From assembly GCA_008638375.1 (NCBI GenBank), contig VIRR01000557.1, positions 124,001 to 188,000 on the forward strand: DNA of 64,000 nucleotides, in the 5' to 3' direction. Both the position numbers and the translations under genes were made by a program. The stretch comes from Nyssa sinensis. Taxonomy: Eukaryota > Streptophyta > Magnoliopsida > Cornales > Nyssaceae. This document shows, piece after piece, positions 36,201 to 46,680 of this stretch (its first letter is position 1; the number at the start of each line of letters is the position of its first letter). The notes beneath the pieces are model-generated. The model did not search any database and was not told where the DNA came from. It saw only the letters and a list, made by a program, of their open reading frames with translations.

Positions 36201-38012
36201 AAAAAGGATGGAGATTCAACACTAACCTTTGTAGGAGATGGTTTAATAATTAGTTTCCCTTGAGAACAGGCAGTAAATAGATATTCATTTGGTAAAAGAA
36301 TCTTTTAGTTCTTTAAGGGATGTCCATGTGAATTCTCAATGATTTTACGCATCATTATTGCCCCTGAGTGACCAAATCGATTATGCCAAAGAACAAAAGT
36401 CTTTGGGTCGGTGAACTTCTGGTTCAACACGACATGTGATTCAATTGTCCTTATAGTTGTTTGGTACAAGCCAGATGAGAGAGCATGAAGTTTTTCCAAA
36501 GTATGATTTTTGTCTGAAACAATATAAGAAATGCAAAGATATTCCACATTACCTTCAGTAATAGTTTCAATATAATACCCATTTCGGCGAATATCTCTAA
36601 AACTTAGCAAATTTCTTTTGAACTTGCTAAAGTATAAAGCATCATTTATATGAAATATTGTGCCATTTGGAAACATTATGTTGGCTCTTCTGAAGTCTTC
36701 AATTAAATTTGCAATACCAGACATTGTATTGACATTAGCTTCAACTAATTTTAAGTTCAAGAAATATCTTTTATCTCGAAGGATTGTGTGTGTAGTTGCA
36801 CTATCTGCCAGACATATATCTTCACCATTCATTTTGAACTCTATCAATTTATCAGATGCATTTATTATGATAAATAATAATAAATTTATATTAAAAATAA
36901 ATAAAGAAGTTAAAATTATTAAATTAAAATATTATACGAGATATAATAAAAACATTAGTCGATGTGGATATTTCCATCATCGATTAAATGGTTAATTTTT
37001 TCATCACAATCTGCAAAGAAATCTGTGACATCTAAGTGTGTGATGTTTACGGGACCATAAGTAAAATTTGTTTCTATTTCTTTTCTTTTTATTGATGCTC
37101 AGTAAAGATTCACTAAATGTTTGGGTTTACAACAAGTATGCAACCAATGCCCTTTTCTCCCACACCGATAACAAGATACTTCAGGATCTTGAGGTGGCAT
37201 ATGACAAGTACATGACCAATGTCCTTTTCCTCCACACCGATAACAAGATTCTTCCGGATCTTAAAGCCATTTTTCGTTTCCCCTTTCCTTGATTTGCCTC
37301 CACATTATTATTGCACTTCAGGTGATGTAGTGTGTCTCTTCTGGGATAATTAAAAGAATTGTTCTTATGACCAGCACAATATGTGTAATAACCACGTCCA
37401 CAGCTATATCTACGACCATGTTCATGTCTATAACGCTGTCTATGATGCGATTGTATTTTATTCAGGAAATGCAGTTCTATTCGCTTTAGGGAATGGTGTA
37501 GAGCCAGTAGGACGTAAGTTATGATTTTTCATCACAAGGTCATTATGTTGTTCAGTCAGGAGAAGACATGATATCAAGTCAAAATATTTAGTAAATTTAC
37601 ACTCTCGATGTAAGACAATATTCAAAGGGTGAAATGTAGAAAATGTCTTCTCTAATATATTTGCATCTGTAATATTTTCTCTGCATAATTTTAATTGTGA
37701 AGTAATTCTAAATAGTGCAAAATTATATTCACTAACTGATTTAAAATCCTGTAACCTCAGGTGCAACCAATTATACTGAGCTTTTGGGAGAATAATATTT
37801 TTCTGGTGGTCAAATCTTTCATTCAATTTTTTTCAAAGGGTCAATGGATCTTTTACCGTAAGATATTCAGATTTCTAGCCTTCATGAATATGACGGCAAA
37901 GGATTATCAATGCATTAGCCCGATCCTGCGGGGATGCTGTATTTCCTTCTTTAATAGTATTTTCAAGATTCTTAGCTTCAAGATGAATTTCAGCATCAAG
38001 AATTCAAGATAA
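33235..38012 (-). pseudogene. Copia-3 gag-pol, many stops and frameshifts
   Basis: Pieces in minus-strand order: gag about 38012-37458; two CCHC zinc knuckles in tandem (CYRCGGKGHWSCTC and CYRCGRKGHWLHTC, about 37246-37133) encoded by a duplicated 65-bp unit; protease-like CLADSATTHTI near 36800; GAG-pre-integrase LWHNRFGHSGA near 36360; integrase GDMCGPIHPS and IDASTRWSHV near 36200-36100, then IRLDNVDEFTSQ near 35985; RT pieces at 35006-34770, 34563-34378 and 34347-33901, the last with VYVDNLNF where YVDD is expected (second catalytic D is N); RNase H end with NDNLADLFTKAL at 33474-33235. The copy cannot make a functional polyprotein. Confidence 0.88.
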
Positions 38013-38227
38013 ATATTTTTTTCTAGAAATGTCTAATGCAATAAACTCAAGTTTGGTGAGATTTAACATTTCTTTATAAAATATTAGAAAATACGAGTGA
38101 ATAGTTACTGTAGTATTAGTGTTACAGTTGCAAATTTAAATTAATGATTAATAGATTCTAGTAATAGCAAAATTTGTTTACCTTTATTTTGCCTGTCTCA
38201 ATTTATCAGAGTCTCGTGCTAATAACA

Positions 38228-38587
38228 TGTTGTAAAATAGAAGAATATGTGAATGCAAAGAAATTAATCACACAAGTGCACACAAAGATTTAAGTGATTT
38301 GGCTTCAAGTCTACGTCTACAGGCAAAAAGGAGAAGAACTTCACTATTGAAAAGAAATACAAAAGGGGCTGATTACAGGGTACTCCCAATAAACTGATTA
38401 TTTCTTTCTCTCTCACTCTTGGTTTTGTTTCTTCTTCTTCACCACTTGCATCAATTTATAGATATCAAACCTATACCTCTAAATATGATAGAGGTAAAGC
38501 ATTAAGTCCTTTGAAGATTTTTTCTTCTTCTTTCTTCAACACTTCATTCAATGCATGAAGTAATCATCCATTAATTTATTCATAACA
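38228..38587 (-). repeat. Copia-3 LTR (5' LTR in element orientation)
   Basis: Pairs with 32788-33165 and ends in TTCATAACA before the CATGT duplication. Confidence 0.9.
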
Positions 38588-39473
38588 CATGTCTAGTTTT
38601 GGCTTAATATTTACTAATGTATGTCAATAAAATATTTACTAAAATATTAATTATTACAAACAAGTTCACAAACAGCTCAATCGGAGGCTCATTCAAGATC
38701 GACTTGAGAAATTAGTAAGTCGAGTTTGAACACAATTTAAAATTTATTTATTTTAGTGAAACAAACTTGAACAACTCACTGATCAACTTATTTACAGTCC
38801 TGACATGAAAACAACTAAGAGTTGATTTATAAACCTAGGGAAAATTTACAAAAATGAGAAATTAAAGGAGTCATTTATAAAAATATGAAAGCATTATGGG
38901 AAGTAATTTTTAATTTGAAAAAATTAAAAATTAAAAAAAATATGACTCATGTGAATGAGAAATTTTTTGCATTAACGTGATCTATAGACCAGGTCAATTG
39001 TCATCTCTTTATGTGGATGAATTTTTTGTCTTTAAGGGAACAAAAAAAAGTTTTTTTTTTTTTTTATGTCTAAAGTAAAATATAATTAGTTTGAGTCATA
39101 AACTTATTTCATGAAAGAGGTCCACCAAAAAAATACTAGATGTGGATATCTAATCATCCAGATGTGGAGTCACTATTTGCATGAGCTTGTTTTGCTCCAA
39201 TAGATGGATTTTAGATAGTTCAATCTTCATATATGGGCCTGGGCTTTATTGGTGGGCCATGTGGTCGTAAAGCCTGAATACCTAATAAAGTATATAAGAT
39301 TTAATTAAGGACGAGAAAGAAATTAACAAACTTATAAATTGGGTTCCTCCAAATAACATTTCATTTCCAATAGTGGAAACAACAACTTTCTTTGGAAGTG
39401 TTCACATGATCAGGCTGGTGTTGTTCGTTTAGCTATTGTTCTATTGTCGAGGATTTAGACGGCGTGTAATGAG
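38588..39473. other. Intergenic DNA
   Basis: No gene seen. A block near 39330 (ATAAATTGGGTTC...AACATTTCAT) recurs near 40165. Confidence 0.5.
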
Positions 39474-39704
39474 ATGGTTTTCAATCATAATCGTATGGAT
39501 CTGCTTCTGGTTTCGTGTCTTGCTCATCATCAAACTTCTGAATTTGCATATAAATGTTCTCGTCACCAATCTCCTACAGCTGCTTTTGTTCATTGGTCCC
39601 CTCCTCCAGCTCCTCTTGTGAAATTGAATGTTAATGGGGCTTGGTTGCATGCTACTAACACAGGTGGAACTGTTGTTGTTCAAGATCATAAAGGTTTTTC
39701 CTAG
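39474..39704 (+). pseudogene. RNase H-like (RVT_3) fragment
   Basis: The frame ends with WSPPPAPLVKLNVNGAWLHA and GGTVVVQDHKGFS. This is the start of the RNase H domain in plant LINE-derived 'ribonuclease H protein' genes (pattern W-x-P-P, K-x-N-x-D/N-G, G-G...V-x-x-D-x-x-G). Only the first part of the domain is present and the frame then stops. The first catalytic Asp of the usual NVDGA motif reads N. Likely a dead copy of a LINE or domesticated RNase H gene. Confidence 0.65.
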
Positions 39705-39989
39705 CAGGTTTCTTTCAAAAATGTATGTCGGTGCTATCTCCTTTATATATGGAATCATAGGGTTTGTTGGATGGTCTCCGGTTTTGCCTTGACATGGATT
39801 TTCAAATATTATAATTTAAAGAGATTCTTTATGAAAATATTAAAACATTTGAGGTGGAGGGGAATGAGGGGGCAATTCTTAAATTTTTTTTATTATTAAA
39901 ATTAGTGATAAAAAATTAAATTTTTAAAATTTTAAAGAGACTATTGCTCTTAAAATACACGTGGCTCTGCAACTAACCATAAGTCCCAC

Positions 39990-40150
39990 TTATGATAGAA
40001 ATGGACTTTTTTAATTTTAATTAAAATGCACATACTCTTATTTTTAAAACATGAGAATAAATTTAGTAGTGGTGATCAGAATAGGAGGATAAAAGGGTAA
40101 AACAACTCAAGCGAAGCCAGGATTTTTTTGGTTGGGTAGGGTAGTTAAGG
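39990..40150. repeat. Dispersed repeat, copy at 47868-48010
   Basis: Shares ACATGAGAATAAA, GTAAAA and CAAGCGAAGC motifs in the same order with 47868-48010. Confidence 0.55.
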
Positions 40151-40579
40151 CAAAGGCAAGGATTATAAATTGGGTTCTTCCTAACAACATTTCATGCAAT
40201 TATAATATTTTTAAAATTGTTTAATGAGTGTTTTGGTGCATGTAATTAAGATTACGCCGTCGTTTCAACCCATTTCATTGCTCCATGTTGAATTTTTGTA
40301 AATGGGAGTGTCCTTTACGATTTCAATATGATTTTTATCTAAATCCAACCTAATTTTAAATAGGATTTCGATGCAGTAATAATTAAAACATAGGGAATAC
40401 ATATCATTCTAGTTGATGGTGTTTTTTCTATAAAAAAAAAAAAAAAAAAAAACCTAACAAATTATTAAGGGTTTTTTTTTTTTTGGTATTACGAATTCAC
40501 TAATCTCTTTAACATCCTATTCCTAATATCGTCAAAAATAATTTTACTTAATTCTCTAAGAAAATCACTTAGTCATACT

Positions 40580-40947
40580 ATTTTACCTTTCAACAAATGT
40601 GTTTTATTTGCCAACCAATTGAATTAGCCTCACGATAAATATGATTTACAGATACCTCCAAATCTTTGTCCCTAATTATATTAACACAATCATCTAAAAT
40701 ATTTTGAACATTCTACGAAATCTTATGTTTACCTAACAAAGCAATAATAATAATCATAGAATCACCTTCAATGTCAAAAAATTTACCATCTTGTGCATCA
40801 ATCCTTGTCAATCCTTCCTTCAAAGCCAAAGCTTCTAACATAAGAACTGAATTGTCTCCCTCGTACTAACTCGACAAGGCCCAACAAATATGTCCTTGCT
40901 CATCTCTCACTATATCACCCACTCCTCTTGATTTTCTATGTTCTTTT
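40580..40947 (-). pseudogene. RNase H-like (RVT_3) domain, 3' part, split by copia-2
   Basis: Minus-strand translation reads GVGDIVRDEQGHICWALSS, then LEALALKEGLTRIDAQDG, DIEGDSMIIIIALLG and NHIYREANSIGWQIKH, the standard order of a plant RVT_3 RNase H domain, with three in-frame stops. It continues directly from 46116-46160 (KKLNFDGRRKEH) once copia-2 and one CTTTT copy are removed: the frame runs through the junction. A relic of a LINE ORF2 or RNase H-type gene. Confidence 0.75.
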
Positions 40948-41285
40948 TGAAGAAACAGGTAGAATCAGATACAGTCAATGGTGAAGTTGTTCACCATTGA
41001 TATACAGAGATAGAGAGAGTTGGAGAAGAGAAGCAGATCAGAGATTTCAGAGAGGAAAAATCTTATTTCTCTTGTTACTAATTTCTCCTTTTTACAATCA
41101 CCCGTTTATCACACTATCACACTATATATATACATATCAGTTAGCAGACTAATTGGTTACAGTTTGTTACAGGTTGTTGCAGCCAGCTGGATTCAGTTGG
41201 AGTGAAATTGGTTGTGCTGGATTCAGTTGGAGTTGGTTGAGTGGAATTGGTTGTGCTGAGAGTGGTGTGCTGAGGGTGGTTAACA
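40948..41285 (-). repeat. Copia-2 LTR (3' LTR in element orientation)
   Basis: 338 bp. By eye it differs from the other LTR at four sites (near 41057, 41087, 41144 and 41205). A (TA)n-containing stretch CACTATATATATAC lies mid-LTR. Confidence 0.95.
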
Positions 41286-41290
41286 TCCCC

Positions 41291-44200
41291 CTACAAACTG
41301 ATGGCAGGGGTGAAGGCCAGCAGTTTGGACCTGAGAGTAAGAAATCTGTTTGAAGGGAGACCTTTAGTGAAGATGTCAGCAAGTTGATCTTCAGAGGGCA
41401 CAAAGTGCAGAGTGATAGCCTTTCTTGTAACCTGTTCTCTGACATAATGAAAATCAATTTCGATGTGTTTAGCTCTGCCATGGAATACTGGATTGGATGC
41501 CAAGGCCATGGCTGAGATATTATCACAGTAGAGAACTGGAGGTTGTTTGAGATACAAGTGGAGGTCTTGGAAGAGCATTTTAACCTAGGATAATTCTGCT
41601 GTTGTGATTGCCATAGCCTTGTACTCGGCTTCAGTGGAGGACCTGGCGACAGTGCTTTGTTTCTTGGCACTCCAGTGAATTGGACTAGAGCCAAGGTAGA
41701 GGAGAAGGCCAGTGGTGGATTTCCTATCAAGGGGATCACCTGCCCAGTCTGCATCTGAGTAGGCCTCAAGAGTTAAATTTGTGGGCTGGTAATGGAGACC
41801 AACAGTGGGACTGCCCTTGAGATACCTCAGAATCCTTTTAACAGCTGAGAAATGTTGGTCTGTTGGATGGTGCATATGTTGACAGACTGTGTTAACAGCA
41901 AATGAGATATCGGGTCTGGTGAAGGTCAAATATTGGAGGGCTCCAACAAGGGATCTGAAAGGAGTAGGGTCTAAGAGTGGTTGGCCAGAGGTTTTACTTA
42001 GATGAAAGATAGAGGGACATGGAGTTTTGCAAGCCTTGCAGTCAAGCATTTGAGCTTTTATAAGGAGATCTTTGAGGTACTTTTGTTGAGAAACAAAGAG
42101 GCCTTGGGGAGTGTGGGAAATTTCCAGGCCTAGGAAATAGTGGAGAGGGCCCAAGTCTTTCGTATCAAATGCTTGGCTGAGTTGATGAATTAGAGTTTGG
42201 ACATAGGAAGGATCATTACCTGTGACTATAATATCATCAACATATAGAAGAAGGATTGTAGTAGAGGAGCCTTGGTGCCTAAGAAAGAGGGAGGTATCAG
42301 CTGTAGATTGAGTGAAGGTTAGAGTCAATAGGTGGGAGGTGAAGCTCTCAAACCAAGCCCGAGGGGCTTGCTTGAGACCATAGATGGATTTATTGAGTTT
42401 ACAGACATAGGAGGGGTAATTGGGGTCTATGAATCCTTGAGGTTGACACATGTAAACTTCCTCTTTGAGGTGGCCATGTAGGAATGCATTTTTGACATCT
42501 AATTGTCTTAGAGGCCAGTAGAAGTGAGCAGCCAAAGCAAGCACAGTCCTCACAGTGGTGTGTTTTACCACAGGGCTAAAGGTTTCATCATAATCAAGAC
42601 CTGCCTCCTGATGATAGCCCTTGGCCACAAGTCTGGCTTTATGTCGTGATATGCTGCCATCAGAATTTTGTTTAAGTTTGTATACCCACTTACATCCCAC
42701 CACATTTTTGTGGGGTGGAAGAGGTACAAGTGTCCAAGTGTGCTGTTGATGAAGAGCAGTGAACTCCTCAGCCATGGCTTTCCTCCAAGCTGAATGTTTA
42801 TTAGCTGCAGTAAAGGACTGAGGCTCAGAATAAGATTCTAAGGTGTTAGGAGAGGTGACTGCTGTGAAAGTTTTCTTCTTAGAGATGCCCAATTTAGATC
42901 TTGTCACCATTGAGTGTTGATTTGTGGTAATGGCAGGGTCTGCACTGGTGGATGAGAGCTGGGGAGTTGGATGATTGGTTGAGGGTAGTTGAGTTGGTGA
43001 GTTAAATGGCTGAGTGGCTGCAGATGGAATGCAGTTGAGTGGCTGTGAGGGAGGAGGGAGTGATTGTGAAAGTATGAGAGGCAAGGGTGTAGAGCTAGGG
43101 GGCTGAGGAACAGAAGGTTGTAAGGGGAGTGTTTGTGTTGAGAAGTTGTGGTCAGTGGAGGGAGCTAGGGAAGGATTGGAGCCTAGAAGTGAAGATGGGG
43201 GAAGAAGCCAGGTTTGGAGATTATAAGTGGAGGTTGGGAGAGAATTAAGATGATAGAATGGATAGGTAGTTTCATCAAAGAGCACATGTCTAGTCACATA
43301 CATCTTGTTAGTGGAGTGGTCAAGACAATAGAATCCTTTGTAGTTAAGAGCATAGCCTAGGAAAGTACATTGTGTAGTTTTGGGTTGCATTTTGTTGTGG
43401 GAATATGGTTTGAGGAGGGGGTAACAGGCACAGCCAAAGGTCTTGAGGATTGTGTAATCAGGAGGGGAGTGAAACAACTTCTCATAGGGAGAAAGGTGGG
43501 AGAGAACTTTTGTAGGCATTCTATTGATAAGATAGGTTGCTGTTGAGAAAGCCAAGGTCCAATATTTGAGTGGTAGAGAGGCTCTGGACAGTAGAGTAAG
43601 TCCAGTTTCTACAATATGCCTGTGTTTCCTCTCAGCAATACCATTTTGCTGAGGGGTGTGAGGACAGGACCTCTCATGATGGATGCCAGACTGAGTGAGC
43701 AGCTGTGTGAGTTCTGTTTTATTGTATTCCCCTCCCCCATCAGATCTGAATGTCTTTATACAACTAGAAAATAAGTTTTCTACATAGGCCTTGAACTTGC
43801 AAAAGGTAATGAACAAATCAGATTTATGTTTCAATGGATAAAACCATGTAAACCTACTAAAATCATCAACAAAGGAGACATAGTAGGTAAAATTGTCAAA
43901 GGAAGTGTGTGGAGCTGGCCCCCACAGGTCACTGTGAACTAATTGTAGTGGAGCAGTAGATTCTGTAGTAGAGAGAGGAAAAGGCAGTTTGGTCATCTTG
44001 CCAATGAGGCAATGTTGGCACAATGGAGCAGAGTCTCTTGGAGCAGTGATTGAGGCAGATGAGAGAATTGACTGGAGAGTAGCTGTAGAGGGGTGGCCCA
44101 ATCTGTCATGCCATAGCACAGTGGAGACCTGTTTACCTAAGTAGGCAGTATGGGGGCTGTCTGAGTAATTGTTCCTTTGTAGGGGACTGTGATTAGCACA

Positions 44201-45715
44201 GTGTTTATTGTAATGCTGAAAGTGAAGTAGTGGTTGGGGTGAGGGAGCTGAATGTTTGGTGATGGAGCTGGTTGGCAATGGATATAAGCCATGATCAGAA
44301 GGTCCTTGGAAGAGGAGCTGCTTGGTGGCTTTGTCCTGTATTTGAAACATTTCAGAGTCAAAAATAAATCTGCAGTGGTTGTCCTTGCAGAATTGATGAA
44401 CTGATAGCAGATTAGTGGCCATAGAAGGTACACAGAGAACATTGTTCAATCTGAAAGTGTGATCATTGGCGTGAATAGAGGACTGACCAGAGTGTGATAT
44501 GTCTAGGGCTTGACCATTGGCTATTGTGATATTATCATCCCCTTGGTACTCAACTGGAAAGTTGAGATTGGCTAGATCAGCAGTAATGTGGTTGGTAGCT
44601 CCTGTATCTGTGTACCAGTAGTTGGGGGAGCAATCAGATCCAGTATTGTAGGTTGCAGACATGGCAGTTAGTTGGGGAGATGGAGGTTTCCCTTGATATG
44701 AGAAATCCATTCTGTGATAGCAGTCCAGTGCACTATGACCATTTTTGTTGCAGATTTGGCACACAACAGGGTGTGAGTTGTTGGATCTTTGATTGGATTG
44801 TTGTGGCTGTTTTGTGGGATAAGGGAGATTGGATTGACCAAAGTTTGGCGATTGAAATCTACCAAACGAGTGCATTCTTCCTCCTCTGTTGCTGAACCTG
44901 CCTCTCCCTCTGCCTCTGCCAGAAAAATTGGATGGAGAATATCCTCTGTTAGAGGAGAAATTTGGTCTATAGTTGGTGGCCATCATGGCTCCAGGGAATG
45001 GAGGGGAGTTGTTCTGTTTATGGACAGATTCAATTGTCTGCTCCTCAATTTTCAACATTGCATAAACTTCTTCAAGTGTAATATTTTCAGATTTTGTTCT
45101 GATTGAGGTCTTGAAGGCATTGTACTCTTGAGGCAATCCATTCAAGACATAGATCAAGATGTCCTCATCTTCTACCAAGACAGATACAGAAGCTAGGCTA
45201 TCTCTAGCTTGTTTGATTTTCTGAATGTAAGAGTCTATAGAATCCTTACCTTTGGATATGTTATGCAAGGCAGATTTGAGTTGGAGGATATTAGACCTGG
45301 TTGATGCAGAGAATCTCCTCTCCAAGGCTAGCCATGCTTCTCTGGATGTTGAATATCCTATGACATAAGACAATGCAGTTTGAGATAAGGTGGCATTGAG
45401 TAGAGTCATGAGAGCTTGATCTTGAGTATTCCAGATATGATACTCTGGATTGATCTGAGCAGTTGCAGCACCTCTTTCATCTTGAACAAATTTGTTTGGA
45501 CAAGGATATGTGTCATCAATGTAGCCGATGAGGGAATGTGCTTTTAGGATGGATGAGATCTGAAATTTCCAAGCTACATAATTGCTCGAATCCAATCTTG
45601 TAGTAATTAGATTACAAATATTGGAGAGGAGGAAGATTGGTGATTGAGAAGGGTTGGGAGTTGCAAAGGTTGAGGTTGTTGAATTTGTGTTTAAATTTGG
45701 AGCAGTAGTTGCCAT
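41291..45715 (-). CDS. Copia-2 gag-pol polyprotein with one amber codon
   Basis: Encodes the capsid and enzymes for retrotransposition. The chosen start is the ATG at 45715 (MATTAPNLN), the first after the primer-binding site. Approximate residues: gag 1-300; zinc knuckle CQICNKNGHSALDC 319-332; protease YTDTGATNHI with Asp near 370; GAG-pre-integrase LWHDRLGHPS near 534; integrase catalytic HSDLWG D596, FRSDGGGE D659 and AERKHR E695, the expected D-35-E spacing; RT with QLDVKNAFLHG near 1072 and YVDD at 1158-1161; RNase H YSDADWAG near 1320. Codon 1377 (41585-41587) is TAG where related elements have TGG (AELSWV to AELS*V). Downstream the same frame stays open to 41291 with YCDNISAMALASNP and QLADIFTKGLP. 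Without the stop it would be 1474 residues. A single G-to-A change is the only visible lesion. Confidence 0.93.
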
Positions 45716-45777
45716 AAGGAGCAAGCTTTGTCGATCTTTTCTTGAGACGTAGGTCTTGAGCAGTGGCTCTGATACCA

Positions 45778-46115
45778 TGAAGAAACAGGTAGAATCAGAT
45801 ACAGTCAATGGTGAAGTTGTTCACCATTGATATACAGAGATAGAGAGAGTTGGAGAAGAGAAGCAGATCAGAGATTTCAAAGAGGAAAAATCTTATTTCT
45901 CTTGTTACTAATTTCTCTTTTTTACAATCACCCGTTTATCACACTATCACACTATATATATACATATCAGTTAGCAAACTAATTGGTTACAGTTTGTTAC
46001 AGGTTGTTGCAGCCAGCTGGATTCAGTTGGAGTGGAATTGGTTGTGCTGGATTCAGTTGGAGTTGGTTGAGTGGAATTGGTTGTGCTGAGAGTGGTGTGC
46101 TGAGGGTGGTTAACA
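45778..46115 (-). repeat. Copia-2 LTR (5' LTR in element orientation)
   Basis: 338 bp, pairing with 40948-41285. The open frame upstream of the chosen gag-pol ATG runs into this LTR, so those residues are not used as the start. Confidence 0.95.
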
Positions 46116-46680
46116 CTTTTCTCCGGCCATCAAAATTCAATTTCTTCCTGTCAATTGATGGGATGCATCTAATAAACTTTGCCCTTTTTATTTTTATCCA
46201 TATTAATGACCTTATGATTAAACCATTTATCAATCTTACTATAGTCCTGAAACATGTTAGTGGCCTTTTTAATAATTATGAAAGGATTAAATCTATGATT
46301 TCAAAAAATCCTATCATTGCGATGACACCATAATTGTCAAAGAATATTCACAACCTTCTCCCCAATTTCATAATTAGTTTTTCCCAAAAGTGAATTTTGT
46401 TTAACCACTCAACAATATTCTTATCATCAATATTTGGGATTGCGCACTCCCTTGAAATTAAATTCCACACATATTTAGCAGCATGATATTTTAAGAAAAA
46501 TATATGATTTAAATCCTTAATCTCATTCACACATAAGTCACAAAAAAATATCAACATTAATTCTTCACCTGTTAAGGGCTACCTTTGAAGAAAGCCCATG
46601 CCTAAAAATTAATCATAAAAAAGATTTAATCTTGGGCGCACATTTCAATCTCTAACACCATGCAAAAACAATTTTTTGTT
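46116..46680 (-). pseudogene. LINE-type zf-RVT region and start of RNase H, split by copia-2
   Basis: Minus-strand frame 46557-46348 contains FFCDLCVNEIKDLNHIFFLK and KYVWNLISRE, matching the zinc-binding domain (zf-RVT: C-x2-C...H-x-F...W) that lies between RT and RNase H in plant non-LTR elements. It stops at 46348. Further along, KKLNFDGRRKEH at about 46155-46121 begins the RNase H domain that resumes at 40942. No upstream RT domain is recognisable, so the relic is 5'-truncated. Confidence 0.65.

Larger units (their letters stand above)
32788..38587 (-). mobile_element. Copia-3: old, degenerate Ty1/copia element (5.8 kb)
   Basis: LTRs 32788-33165 and 38228-38587 start TGTTGTAAAATAG and end TTATTCATAACA. 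The exact 5-bp duplication is CATGT (32783-32787 and 38588-38592). The LTRs differ at roughly 30 positions plus an 18-bp duplication in the left one (about 91% identity), so it is the oldest full-length copia here. The polypurine-tract complement CTCCTCCTTGCAT follows the left LTR. Next to the right LTR the sequence, read on the minus strand, is TGTTATTAGCACGAGACTCT, which differs from the TGGTATCAGAGC site of copia-1 and copia-2. Confidence 0.93.
40948..46115 (-). mobile_element. Copia-2: young, nearly intact Ty1/copia element (5168 bp)
   Basis: Both LTRs are 338 bp (40948-41285 and 45778-46115), starting TGAAGAAACAGG and ending GGTGGTTAACA on the plus strand, and differ at only about four positions. 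The exact 5-bp duplication is CTTTT (40943-40947 and 46116-46120). The complement of the primer-binding site GCTCTGATACCA abuts the right LTR (45766-45777), and the polypurine-tract complement TCCCCCTAC follows the left LTR. It is inserted into the RNase H reading frame described on either side. Confidence 0.97.

Noticed and set aside
44137..45106. Frames of 80-105 codons inside copia-2
   Set aside because: Other-frame shadows of the gag-pol polyprotein.
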